Assembly: GCF_000003815.2 (NCBI RefSeq) | Contig: NC_049989.1 | Coordinates: 21,171,711-21,235,710 of the forward strand | Reading direction: 5' to 3' | Source of the DNA: Branchiostoma floridae | Lineage: Eukaryota; Chordata; Leptocardii; Amphioxiformes; Branchiostomatidae | Length of the DNA: 64,000 nucleotides | Part shown: positions 1 through 10,212 of the stretch, piece by piece | Position numbering within the stretch: the first letter of the stretch is position 1 | How the letters are laid out: every line of letters starts with the position of its first letter | The notes under the pieces: generated by a model | The model's database searches: none | The model's input: only the letters and a program-made list of their open reading frames with translations | Told to the model about the DNA's origin: nothing | Program-made: the position numbers and the translations under genes

Positions 1-912
1 GACCTTGTTTATCTGCTGCTGACGCCATCTTGGAAAATTACCGGAGACGGAGATTTCCATTTTTGGCCCGCGGAATACGAAAATTGGGACAGCTTACATG
101 CATTTCAAGAACCTAAAACATCAGATACATGAACGGACGGTCTATTTGTAAAATCTGTCCATATGGTCTTCCAGTTTGCACAGATATGACGATGTAGAGA
201 AGGGTATACGTAGAGTGCAAAGAGTCTGAGACGAGAAAAAACGCCGCGTGAATTCAACACCACTTTGGTGGAAAAACTAATCGCATAAAATCACATAATT
301 TTGTATAATGTTTCTTTTTTCAACGTTTCCTTCGTAAATCGTCTAATTTGAGCCTACATTTTGCTGATGTGTTTTGCTGTAGTGCAGAAATTGAAAAAAG
401 TGAACCCCGCCAGTCGCGCCGCGCCGGTGACCGCTATCGGCAGTGTTGGCATAGCGGCCGGACCGAAAATCGTCTGGCCGCGACCGCATTCGACAGGTGA
501 CCGCTATAGACTATTTCTTAATGATTAGGTAAAAAATCCAACGGACCGACGAAAACTGACCGAAATGGCCAAGTGGTCCCTATACTCAGGTTACTCATAA
601 GGCAGGTTTCACTGTACCTTTTATTACAAAATGGAGAAAATATCATAATTCGAACAAGATATCTGTTTAAGTTCTTCAGCTCATTATTTATACAACTGAT
701 GTGGTTCTTAGGCATAAATAAATAAAAAGAACCTACCTGCTAATCATCTTCTTTTCTTTGGACAGAAGTAGTATGGACACAGTTAAATACTTGTCAATTT
801 GGTAATTTTCCGGGGGGTATGTTTATTCCGGGGGGTATGTTTATTAGATATTGAGGATTTGTCCGGGGGGTATGTTTATTCCGGAAGGTATGTTTATTAG
901 GGACATGAGAGT
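1..912 (+). mobile_element. Non-autonomous TIR transposon, copy 1, cut off by window start
   Basis: Aligns by eye with 3938-4867 over its whole length, with small indels. It ends in the same terminal inverted repeat (ggacatgagagt, ending at 912) and has the same subterminal tandem units of the type ccggggggtatgtttatt, four of them at about 806-896. The left half lies outside the window. No long ORF is present, so it is a non-autonomous derivative. I did not assign a superfamily. Confidence 0.8.
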
Positions 913-969
913 AAGGAACTTTCATCAGAAGGAGAGAGTCATAACAAATTACTTTTATTTTTTATAATT

Positions 970-1000
970 ATTACCTCCATGAAATATTCATGGAGGCTAT
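970..1000. repeat. Short palindrome of a dispersed element end
   Basis: The sequence acctccatgaaat is followed at once by its near reverse complement (attcatggaggc). The same terminal motif bounds the element at 61697-62228, so this looks like a joined or remnant pair of element ends. The rest of 913-1860 shows no gene or clear repeat to me. Confidence 0.5.
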
Positions 1001-1862
1001 ATTTTCACTAGCGTTTGTGTGTCTGTTTGTCAACAAGATACCTCAAGAATGACTGGGTGGATGGTTTCATACTTATAATTATATTTTTGCTCCTATGTTC
1101 ATAGTGAGTGTGAACAGAATGATTTACACACGAGTGTCTAAGATACTCCTAGGTAATATTCATCCTGCACGCAAGCTTTTGTCTTCCCTTTATTTTGCGG
1201 TCATTTTTAAGATGTTGCTGCCTGCGAATACGGACTTTGTTTGTAGAGATTTAATTTTAGCAATTTTGAGGAAGATTTTGAAATTATAGAAGAGTAACTT
1301 TGGATTGCAGCGGCAGTCATGTTCTTTCTGAGGGTGAGACTTCAAGTTCAAAGTCATACAACCACCAGCACTGCAGCCGCTGACGGAACTGCATTTGTGT
1401 GCGGCATCTATACTATTTATTATAAGTCTACATACAAAACCAATTGGTAATATTGCTAAAATAAATTGCAACTGTGAAAAACGTGACTCAATGATTATGT
1501 AGGAAACTGTTTTTTTATTATAGTATGAAACAAGTGTATATCATGAATCGGTACAAATACAAAATGATATGAACTCCAAAGGACTTGGAAAATTATGCTC
1601 AAGACATTAAATATAGAAAGACCCAATCGTAACAAAAACCATGTAAAAAGACGCTCTTTCTCTCCTTACCCTTACCTTACTCAAGAACTGCTTGTTTCAA
1701 ACTCCTTGTTACCAAATTGGCAATGTTCCAAAATTATTCCTCTCATTTTTCCTAGCATCCAAATCAAAATTCTTCCTACAGTTCGCATTATCATATTATT
1801 AGCAGCACAGCATCAAAAGTGATCATGAATTGAACTTGGCAATGCTTATTGTTATAAATACT

Positions 1863-1875
1863 TTGTGTGTGTGTG

Positions 1876-1910
<35 letters not shown>

Positions 1911-1967
1911 GTGTATGTGTCTGTGCCCAATTGTGTGTGTTAGGTGTTTGTGTTTGTGCCCATGTTT

Positions 1968-2006
<39 letters not shown>

Positions 2007-2050
2007 TGTGTGTGTGTGTGTGCGCATGAGTGTGTGTGTGTGTGTGTGCA
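1863..2050 (+). repeat. (TG)n microsatellite, interrupted
   Basis: Two long runs of TG dinucleotides, separated by about 60 bases of diverged sequence. The open frames across it, on both strands, are artefacts of the period-2 repeat. 2051-2489 holds nothing I recognise except a short G run near 2310. Confidence 0.95.
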
Positions 2051-2489
2051 TGCATGTAACAATTTACCCCACCCTAACTTTCTTCCATGGATCGGAGTGG
2101 CAGTGAAAGGAATGACCGACAACCACTCTCAGTGGCATGATTTGTAGAAATGCAGAATTTGAAAAATGGCACTTTTGAATGATAAAAAACTTCCCTTGGA
2201 GTCAGCCCTGACGACCATATCAGAGGGTTTTGTGTTGTTGCTTTTTAAACAAAGGTTGTTTTTCTACTATTTCAAATGATACTTCAGGGGGAGGGTCATG
2301 GCAAAATTTTGAGGGGGGGGGGGACCAGTGCAACAACCCTTCCCCCGCTAGATATGGTACAGTGCCTAGTTGTGAATAGTTGATGTCCAGAAATATGATG
2401 TTACCTGAAACTGACTGATAACTTGATGAGATCTTTTTTGTGTGCTGTATTAAGTTAAAAGTAGGACGGTTCTGCCCAGCAAGCTAGAC

Positions 2490-2680
2490 AGGGTGTGAAT
2501 GTGAGTCAGCGTCACGTAACCTTGCCACAAATGATGCAATTGTGCAGCCGTCAGGCCTTTTTGTTTTCGTCCTTTGTGTTGTGTGTTTGCATATATCAAG
2601 TTACGTTAAACAGACGCATGAAGCTGGGATTTTCCACAGTTCCTCATTTTGGTGCCTCGTCACTTTGCACTTGCACTAGA
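2490..2680 (+). repeat. Dispersed repeat, copy A (second copy at 5262-5430)
   Basis: The stretch from aatgtgagtcagcgtcacgt to ttccacagttcctcattttg recurs at 5262-5430 in the same orientation with scattered substitutions and small indels. Neither copy has a conserved open frame. The two copies flank the transposon at 3048-4867. Confidence 0.75.
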
Positions 2681-3047
2681 CATAAGAACACGTCCGTTGC
2701 TAACATTATGCATCAAGGGTGACAACTGATTCTAGGTAAGCCATTACTAATACTTGAACCTTTGTGAAACTCACAGTGCTTAAACTGAACATAAGTGTCC
2801 AAGGACAGAAATTCTCCAGCAAAATGCTCTGTTTGTGTGGGCTAAGGTGTGGTGGACTGAGGCCTACTAGTAGGGGTATAAGGGGCGGTATTTCACTGGC
2901 GTATGTTAGTTTGAAAACGGTGGCGGCTGTCCAGCTGACATGTACTACTAATTAGTACCATTTCAGTCTGTACTGTACATGTCCTGTGTCAGGTCATGAC
3001 ATATTTTGATTCCACGGATGACTATAAAATCATTGCTGCGTACATGT

Positions 3048-4867
3048 ACTCTCATGTCCCTAATAAACGTACCGGGACGTTTATTTTTTTCAGCCTCACA
3101 ATCCACCCGGTACGTTCTTATTTTGGACGGTACGTTTATTTTTTTTTCTGAAAATTGGGGCTTTGCTAAGCCTAGACCCTCAAAGAATTGAAGTTTTGTG
3201 GGTTTCTGCCCATATTTCCGCGGTATTTTTACTAAAAATTCCCTATTTTTCGGGCGAAACGGCGCGGATTTCCATGAGCGTGTACGCGTACGCGGTACTC
3301 TTTCGGTGATTTCGGTCGATCTCGCTATGACGCTACGAAGTAAATGTTGTTCTTGGGGGAAAATAAAACACCACACTGACGTTTTGAAATACAATTTTTA
3401 CATAAATAACTTTTAGTTTTAATTTAGTAGTAGTTTGTAGTCTCTGTTTACATCGTAAACCAGCACCTAGCACGAGGAATTTCCGGTCTTGTGGTTCCAT
3501 GCGCTTTCGGCAGCGAGGCGGAAGAGTGATTCGTTCACACAACTCCTTGGTTCACATAATAAATGCTGGACGTAAAAATAACAACTATAACATCGTTTCC
3601 CTTGTGATATGAGTTTTGACGCCGCAAATTCTCCAAAACGACAGGAATTCGTCAGTAAAAACAGCAAGTTCATAATCATTTCTAAGCGTCAAACCGCCAC
3701 AACTTTCCTTTGTAAATGCATGTGCCATTATGCCGAGGTGGTCACGTCCAAATAAAACTTTCTCTAAGTAGGCTTATTTCTTTGACAAAAATCAACCTTA
3801 GTTTTCACATAACTAACTTTCATTTAATAGATTTTAATCGTTTTTATACCGTAATCACTGTATTTTATGCTACACATCAGAAATCTTGTTGCGATATTTT
3901 ACCTTGGTAAAAGTGGAGTCGTCCACTGACCCCTAGTGACCTTGTTTATCAGCTACTGCGACGCCATGTTGGAGAAAACGCAAAGACGGAGATTTCCATT
4001 TTTGGCCCGCGGAATACGAAAATTGGGACAGCTTACATGCATTTCAAGAACTTAAAACATCAGATACATGAACGGACGGTCTATTTGTAAAATCTGCCCA
4101 TATAGCCTTCCAGTCTGCCCAGAAATGACGATGTAGAGAAGGGTAGAAGTGCAAGAGTCTGAGATGAGAAAAAAACGCAACGTGAATTCAACAACACTTC
4201 GCATAATAATAATCATCACATAATTTTGTACAATGTTTCCTTTATTCAATGTCTCCTTCATAAAGAGTCCAAGTTGAACCGACATTTTGCTGATGTAGTA
4301 CAGAAATAAAAAATAAAAAAACGTGACCACCTCGTGGATAATTTACTATTTAGCGCAGCGAAACGCGGCCGGCCACGCGCCCGTGACGGCAGTGTTGGCA
4401 TAGCGGCCGGACTGAAAATCGTCTGGCCGCGACCGCATTCGACTGGTAATGATTAGGTCAACGGGAAAAATCCAAGGGACCGACGAAAACTGACAGCATG
4501 GCCAGTTACGTGGCCCCTATACTCAGGTGACCCCTAAGGCAGGTTTCTCAGCGAATTTTTACTTTTTTTGAGTTTTTATTAAAAAATTGAGAAAACATCA
4601 TGATTCAAACAAGATATGTATAGTTCTTCAGCTCATCATTTATAGAACTATCTGATGTGGTTCTTAGGCATAAATGAATAAAAAGACCTACCTGATTATC
4701 ATCTCCTTTTCTTTGGACAGAAGTAGCATGGTCACAGTTAAATACATGTCAATTTGGTAATTTTCCGGGGGGTATGTTTATTCCGGAGGGTACGTTTATT
4801 AGATATTGACGATTTGTCCGGGGGGTATGTTTATTCCGGAGGGTATGTTTATTAGGGACATGAGAGT
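3048..4867. mobile_element. Complete 1.82-kb non-autonomous TIR DNA transposon
   Basis: The ends form inverted repeats of about 26 bp beginning actctcatgtccctaataaa at 3048 and mirrored at 4842-4867, with one mismatch. The hexamer acatgt lies directly outside both ends (3042-3047 and 4868-4873) and reads as a target-site duplication, though it is itself palindromic and could belong to the inverted repeat. Subterminal regions carry repeated ggtacgtttatt/ggtatgtttatt units at both ends. There is no transposase-sized ORF. Copy 1 (1-912) and a reversed fragment (6201-6670) belong to the same family. Superfamily not assigned. Confidence 0.85.
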
Positions 4868-5156
4868 ACATGTGTGTTAGACAAATGATACCTACCTTGT
4901 AGACTCAGAGGTAACCTCGGGGAATTTCAAGACAGTTGCAGCTGTGTAAAACATGTCACTCTGTACTCCTGTATCAGGAGTTAACAGTACCATAAGTCAG
5001 GTTATACGATAATGCCACTATCGTATTTTATCCATTGAGATTTATCACCCCTTTATGATCAAAACCTGTGGTAAAACACTTACTAATGTTACTTGGAAGA
5101 AACTGAATGATAAGATTTTTTTGTGCCGGGTGAAAGTAGACTTGGAAGGGGTCTGG

Positions 5157-5233
5157 ATAGCCTGACTAAAATCGCGCTCCTAGCGGCCGGCCCTATAGTA
5201 TTGCCGCCGCCCTGAGATTGTGTAAACACAGGC
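5157..5233. repeat. Small TAGCCTG...CAGGCTA element
   Basis: Begins tagcctgactaaaatcgcgc and ends tgtaaacacaggcta. An inverted homologous copy lies at 58288-58382. The 7-bp ends are inverted repeats, which suggests a miniature transposon. Confidence 0.6.
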
Positions 5234-5261
5234 TAGGGTCAGGACAGCTTTCAGAATTGAG

Positions 5262-5720
5262 TGATTGAATGTGAGTCAGTGCCATGTTACTTTGCCAAAA
5301 ATGATGCAATGTGCAGGAGTCAGGCCTTTTTTTTGTTTTCATCCATCGTGTTGTGTTTACTTTTATCAAATTACGTTGAACAGACGCGTCAAGGGATTTT
5401 CCACAGTTCCTCATTTTGGTGGCTCGGTGTTATTACCTTCATCATTGAAGAAGGTTACATTTTGGGGAGCATTTGTGTGTGTGTGTGTGTGTGACACTGT
5501 GTAGAAGACCAGCATAACTCAAGAACGCCTGGATGAATTGAATTGATATTCAGTATGTGGGTAGGTCTTGATGAGACCTGGAAACGATTAGATTTTAGGC
5601 CGCCAAGTGGCTTGTTACGGTACTGCAGCATAACTTCCGGGTTTAATATCTTGAGTTTGGGACATGCTGTGGTCAAAATGGCCTTCGCAACCTTGAGTGC
5701 GAAGGCACTCAGACGGACAT
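5262..5720 (+). repeat. Dispersed repeat copy B followed by a (GT)n-bearing repeat
   Basis: 5262-5430 matches 2490-2680. The part that follows, with a short GT run near 5475 and the phrase agcataactcaagaacg, resembles the reverse complement of 25640-25740. That includes the segment around ggtcttgatgagacctgg. No gene is evident. 5721-6200 shows nothing I recognise. Confidence 0.65.
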
Positions 5721-6200
5721 TAGATTTCTGTCCTTCCTTCCTTCCGGGTCAACCATATGCATGCCATACCGAGCTTGTGAGATATTGTACCCTGCAGATT
5801 CGATGGTATTGCCAAAGGCTGCTATTATGTATCGGCCTACCATGAATGTTTATGCATGGCTTATTAGCAGGATTAAAGGACCTGTAATGTGCCCTGCACG
5901 TGTTTGTAGACGTCTATTCAACCAAAGACCTCCGCGATTCAACTTGTAAGTATAGTTATATCTGCAAGGTAAAGAGAAAACATTTAAAGTATCTTTGCGT
6001 ACGTGTATTCGATGGATATCAGTCACACTTCGTTTCTCGTAGTGAACACGGTGCATACGAAAGGATCCAACCGTTGCGGTACCTGCAGATAGAATCTGAA
6101 AGTCTTTCCTCCCATTAGGTAGGGGTAGGTTGGACGGCATGCTATTAGGGGGTCGAGAAACACTGGGCAAGTTCAGAGCATAACAACGTTACAATGCCAG

Positions 6201-6670
6201 TCCGTTCATGTATCTGATGTTACAGGGTCTTGAAATCCATGTACGCTGGTCTAATTTTCGTATTCCGCGGGCCAAAAATATCGGAATCGTATTTACGTAT
6301 TTTTCCAAGATGGCGCCGAAGCAGCAGATAGACAAGGTCAATAGGGGTCAGTGGATGACACCATTTTTACCAAGGTAAAATGTTGCAACAAGAATTTTTA
6401 AGTATAGCATAGAATACGGTGATTTGGTATAAAAGCGATTAAAATCAATTAAATGAACATTATTTATGTGAAAACTAGACTAAATTTTATTTCGATGTGA
6501 CCATCTCGGCCTAATGTCGCATGCAGACAAATCAAACCACTTTAGGTCCTTTAGCCTTCGTGAATAAATGAAAGTTTTTGTAGCGTTTTGATCTTTAGAA
6601 ATAATTATGAACTTGTGATCAGTAGTAATTGAACGTCTAATTTTGCCGGCAAATAGTGGCATTTACACGA
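6201..6670 (-). mobile_element. TIR transposon fragment, copy 3, reversed
   Basis: The reverse complement aligns with about 3640-4080 of the complete copy. Shared landmarks are the phrase ttttggcccgcggaatacga and the stretch running from taccttggtaaaa to tccactgacccct. Both element termini are missing. 6671-7190 beyond it contains no feature I can support. Confidence 0.75.
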
Positions 6671-7189
6671 TTTGTCTATTCGATTGGTAAAGTTGCCGGA
6701 GACTCGCGCTGTGACCCAAGCTCAGAAAAGTCAGATCGAGGAACAAAGAAAAATGGCGGCGCTGACTTCGTGTTCAGACAATTCTTACTGTATGAAAGAC
6801 AAGAAAACCAAGCAAATATCTGTCAGTTTTGACTCAGACGTACGAGGTCGAAGGCTTCGACTTCCGAGGGACAAGCATTGACATTGGTCATTCGGCGTTC
6901 CGAGAACGGCAAGTCCCCCCGTCAACTAGCGGCTGATTTCGGAGCAGGTATCGGTCGGACTCAGATTCAATAAGTGTTAACTTAATGTCTATGTCTTCTT
7001 TGTTTATTGTTAATGTCATGATTGACATACATTTTGACTATACAGAAATAAGGGAACAGCTACTAAGTATAGTGCTGTAGCAGTAGCAGTAATACAAAAT
7101 GTATTTGATTAAACTGTTTGTTTTAAACTCATATTTAGTTTAAATGTATTCAGTACGATTTTATCAACAAATTTGAAAAAAGTGGTGTA

Positions 7190-7825
7190 TTAAAGTTTGG
7201 CCCCCCCTAGCGGCTTGTTTTGGAACTGCAAGGGCCGATTTAGAGTCAGACTTTGAAAGGGAATAACTTAAGATGGGGTTCATGGATTGTCATGATTTTT
7301 GATAGGTAGATAGCATAATGATGCTACATATAGTTAGATATGAATTATGCAAATTGCAATATAATTTGCATAATTGATAAGGAAATTGTCTAAACCTGCC
7401 CTGTTCCATCATAGGACTATCCCTGTTCCGTCATAGGTAAATGTAAGATAAGAATATTGATAAGTAAGCATTATGCAAATGAAAACCCAATTTGCATAAT
7501 TGATGACAAAATGCTATAATCCCATTGTGGTGAATGACAGAAATTTCTTACTTGTGGCATGTGGTAGTTCTGAACAGTTGAACATCATTGAATATCAATT
7601 ATGCAAATGAGGACATAATTTGCATAAATTATCAGACAATGTGATTAAACCATTCTGTGTATGTCTGTCATTTGGATGGAAGAGATTATTAAATATCATT
7701 TTATGCAGATTTGGACCTTGTATGCATAGTTAATGACGAGCACAATTAGAATGCCAGTTTCAAATGCTAAAATGATTTGGGGAAGGTATCAGGGGTCATG
7801 GAACTCTAGTTGGTACTTGTATAGG
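7190..7825 (+). repeat. Dispersed AT-rich repeat with element-like ends
   Basis: Contains gccccccctagcggcttg and ggaactgcaagggc, later repeated attatgcaaat/atttgcataatt units, and ends near ggggtcatggaactctag. Matching landmarks occur in the same order at 61697-62228 (+) and, reversed, at 25490-25545. It is probably a non-autonomous element family. 7826-8325 holds only a short C-rich run near 7900. Confidence 0.6.
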
Positions 7826-8327
7826 ACATTATGATAGTAGAAAACTAACATTCCCTAGTTAAATACCCCTATGCCTCAGTTTACCTGACACCTTAGCCCC
7901 CCACCCCCACCCCCACACAGCATCTATTATATCACCCATCCATAGAATCTTCCTCGTCATCTGTGACAGTAAAACTCACACATTCTGATCATTCTTCTAC
8001 AAATATCCAAACCTCAAAGTAGAGTTCTGCAACCCCATACCTCCTGTGATTAACCATTGTTACTTGCATGTGCCTTGGAACCATTTTCCTATTTCGAATG
8101 CTCAGAAATGATATGATTTACGAAGTTTGAATCCCATTTTGCCTAATATATATAGTCTATTCTATGCAATGATGTTCAAAAGCAGTTTGGGGTATCAAAC
8201 GCTGGGAGTTTTATTTTTCACACAGCACATAAGTTCTTCCATGCACAAAAATCTATCTACATACATCTTCACAAGGACACTCTTTGAAAACAGAACTATC
8301 CCAGCCTTGTCACAAACTTTTAGAATA

Positions 8328-8712
8328 CGAAAGTAGCAGGCAAGGCGCGAAGCGGCTTGCGGCGAGCCACAAAGTTTTTAAATTTAGACCCCTAAAAATG
8401 GTTTGGGGGTGTATTTTGGGTAACTTTTATTGTTATCTTTAAACTTTGAATTGACAAAAAAATCCTGAATTTAAAAAAAATTGGCATAGGTTTCCCGCTA
8501 TGACCCCTAACCGGGGGCCAAATATCAGAAAACTGCAAGAGGTTTATCAAAACAAATTGCTGGGGGATTTTGTAACAGGGAGCAAGTTGGACTTAAACTT
8601 TTATTTTTTTTTAAATTCTACCCCAAAGTAGCCGGCTGGAAAAATGTAAGTAGGCAGCTAAAATCGCCGCCTGCCGCCTTGTTTTGACAAGGTTGCTATC
8701 CTAATGTTCTAC
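8328..8712 (+). repeat. Dispersed repeat (agtagcaggcaag family), copy A
   Basis: Starts aaagtagcaggcaaggcgcg and ends near cgccttgttttgacaaggtt. Long stretches, such as aaatttagacccctaaa and acaaattgctgggggatttt, are shared in the same order with 21214-21812. 8713-9110 shows no further feature. Confidence 0.7.
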
Positions 8713-9117
8713 ACACGTTACATTAGTGTATAAATAAATATACACATGGCTTATCAACATTTCTCATTTTCTGATATAGATTGGTAACAGGTGGACTTAA
8801 AAGATCAAATTTATGCTAACACATATGACCAAGAACGACAATACAATACATAACAGATATTGGAGTTGGGTTGGATTAGGGTGAAGAATAAAGTTGCGAA
8901 GCGTGACTACGTGTGTCCGGAGTCACATGTCTCAGATCCAACAGATGGTTGTTGATTTAAGACAGAAGGAGCCGATTCCTTACTGCTTATTGATCTTAAC
9001 CAGGGATGTTAACCTGCTAACTTCAACTGGTGTTCATCTAAACTGGACCCTCTGGTGCCCACATACAGCATAACAGGTATCAAGAAGTGAGGGTTAATGA
9101 GTTTAGAACAATGTTTC

Positions 9118-10198
9118 TTGTCTGTTTCAGGTGCTGTTCCCACATACCTGACACACCTGTCTGTTTCAGGTGCTGTTCCCACATACCTGACACTCACCTG
9201 TTTCAGGTGTGGTTACGACATACATGACATACACCTGTCTGTTTCAGGTGCTGTTCCCACATACCTGACACACACTTGTCTGTTTCAGGTGCTGTTACCA
9301 CATACGTGACACACACCTGCCTGTTTCAGGTGCTGTTACCACATACCTGACGCACCTGTCTGTTTCAGGTGCAGTTACCACATACCTGACACACACCTGT
9401 CTGTTTCAGGTGCAGTTACCACATACCTGACACACCTGTCTGTTTCAGGTGCAGTTACCACATACCCGACACACACCTGTCTGTTTTAGGTGTTGTTACC
9501 ACATACCTGACACACACCTGTCTGTTTCAGGTGCTGTTCCCACATACCTGACACACACATGTCTGTTTCAGGTGTTGTTACCACATACCTGACACACCTG
9601 ACTGTTTCAGGTGCTGTTCCCACATATCTGACACACACCAGTCTGTTTCAGGTGCTGTTCCCACATACCTGACACTCACCTGTCTGTTTCAGGTGCTGTT
9701 ACCACATACCTGACACACACCTGTTTCAGGTGTGGTTACGACATACATGACAAACACCTGTCTGTTTCAGGTGTTGTTCCCACATACCTGACACACACCT
9801 GTCTGTTTCAGGTGCTGTTCCCACATACCTGACACACACATGTCTGTTACCACTAGGGATGTGTACAGGTACAATGTACTGATACAGTACCGGTACAATC
9901 AATTAGGTACAGATACAAAAATACCGGAACCCTGGGGTACCGGTACTGGACCTGTATCTAATTAGTGCAAGTCAGGCAGGATAACAGGACAGGGGATGGC
10001 CACTTTGACAGATAAAATTACTGTGAAATCTCCATAGCAGTCTCTGAGCCCCAGTGAGAGAAAAACAACAAGGGTCACACACCTGTCTGTTTCAGGTGCT
10101 GTTACCACCTACCTGACACACACCTGTCTGTTTCAGGTGCTGTTACCACATACCTGACATACACCTGTCTGTTTCAGGTGTAATCACCTACCTGACAC
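9118..10198 (+). repeat. ~41-bp minisatellite with 3'-splice-site-like units
   Basis: About 24 imperfect units of roughly 41 bp (range about 36-43). Each reads approximately ccacatacctgac, then acacacctgtctgtttcag, then gtgctgtta. Each unit therefore holds a branch-point-like CTGAC, a pyrimidine-rich stretch and CAG|GT about 20 nt downstream. An unrelated block at about 9849-10073 interrupts the array. The last unit runs into the 5' leader of NLR gene 1: its CAG ends at 10177, 35 nt before the ATG at 10213. Confidence 0.9.
9849..10073. mobile_element. Element fragment with taccggtac motifs inside the minisatellite
   Basis: This block splits the minisatellite and begins tagggatgtgtacaggtac. 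It contains repeated taccggtac words resembling those at 37530-37943, where a copy ends taccggtacccagcccta. Such ends are common in hAT-type miniature elements, but the class is inference. Confidence 0.4.
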
Positions 10199-10212
10199 CT
10201 GTGTGAGTCATC

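Noticed and set aside
1791-2147. Open frames of 60-86 codons on both strands made of Cys/Val or His/Thr
   Set aside because: They only translate the (TG)n microsatellite.
6672-6881. 69-codon frame as a small gene
   Set aside because: It lies next to a transposon fragment with no recognisable domain or splice context.
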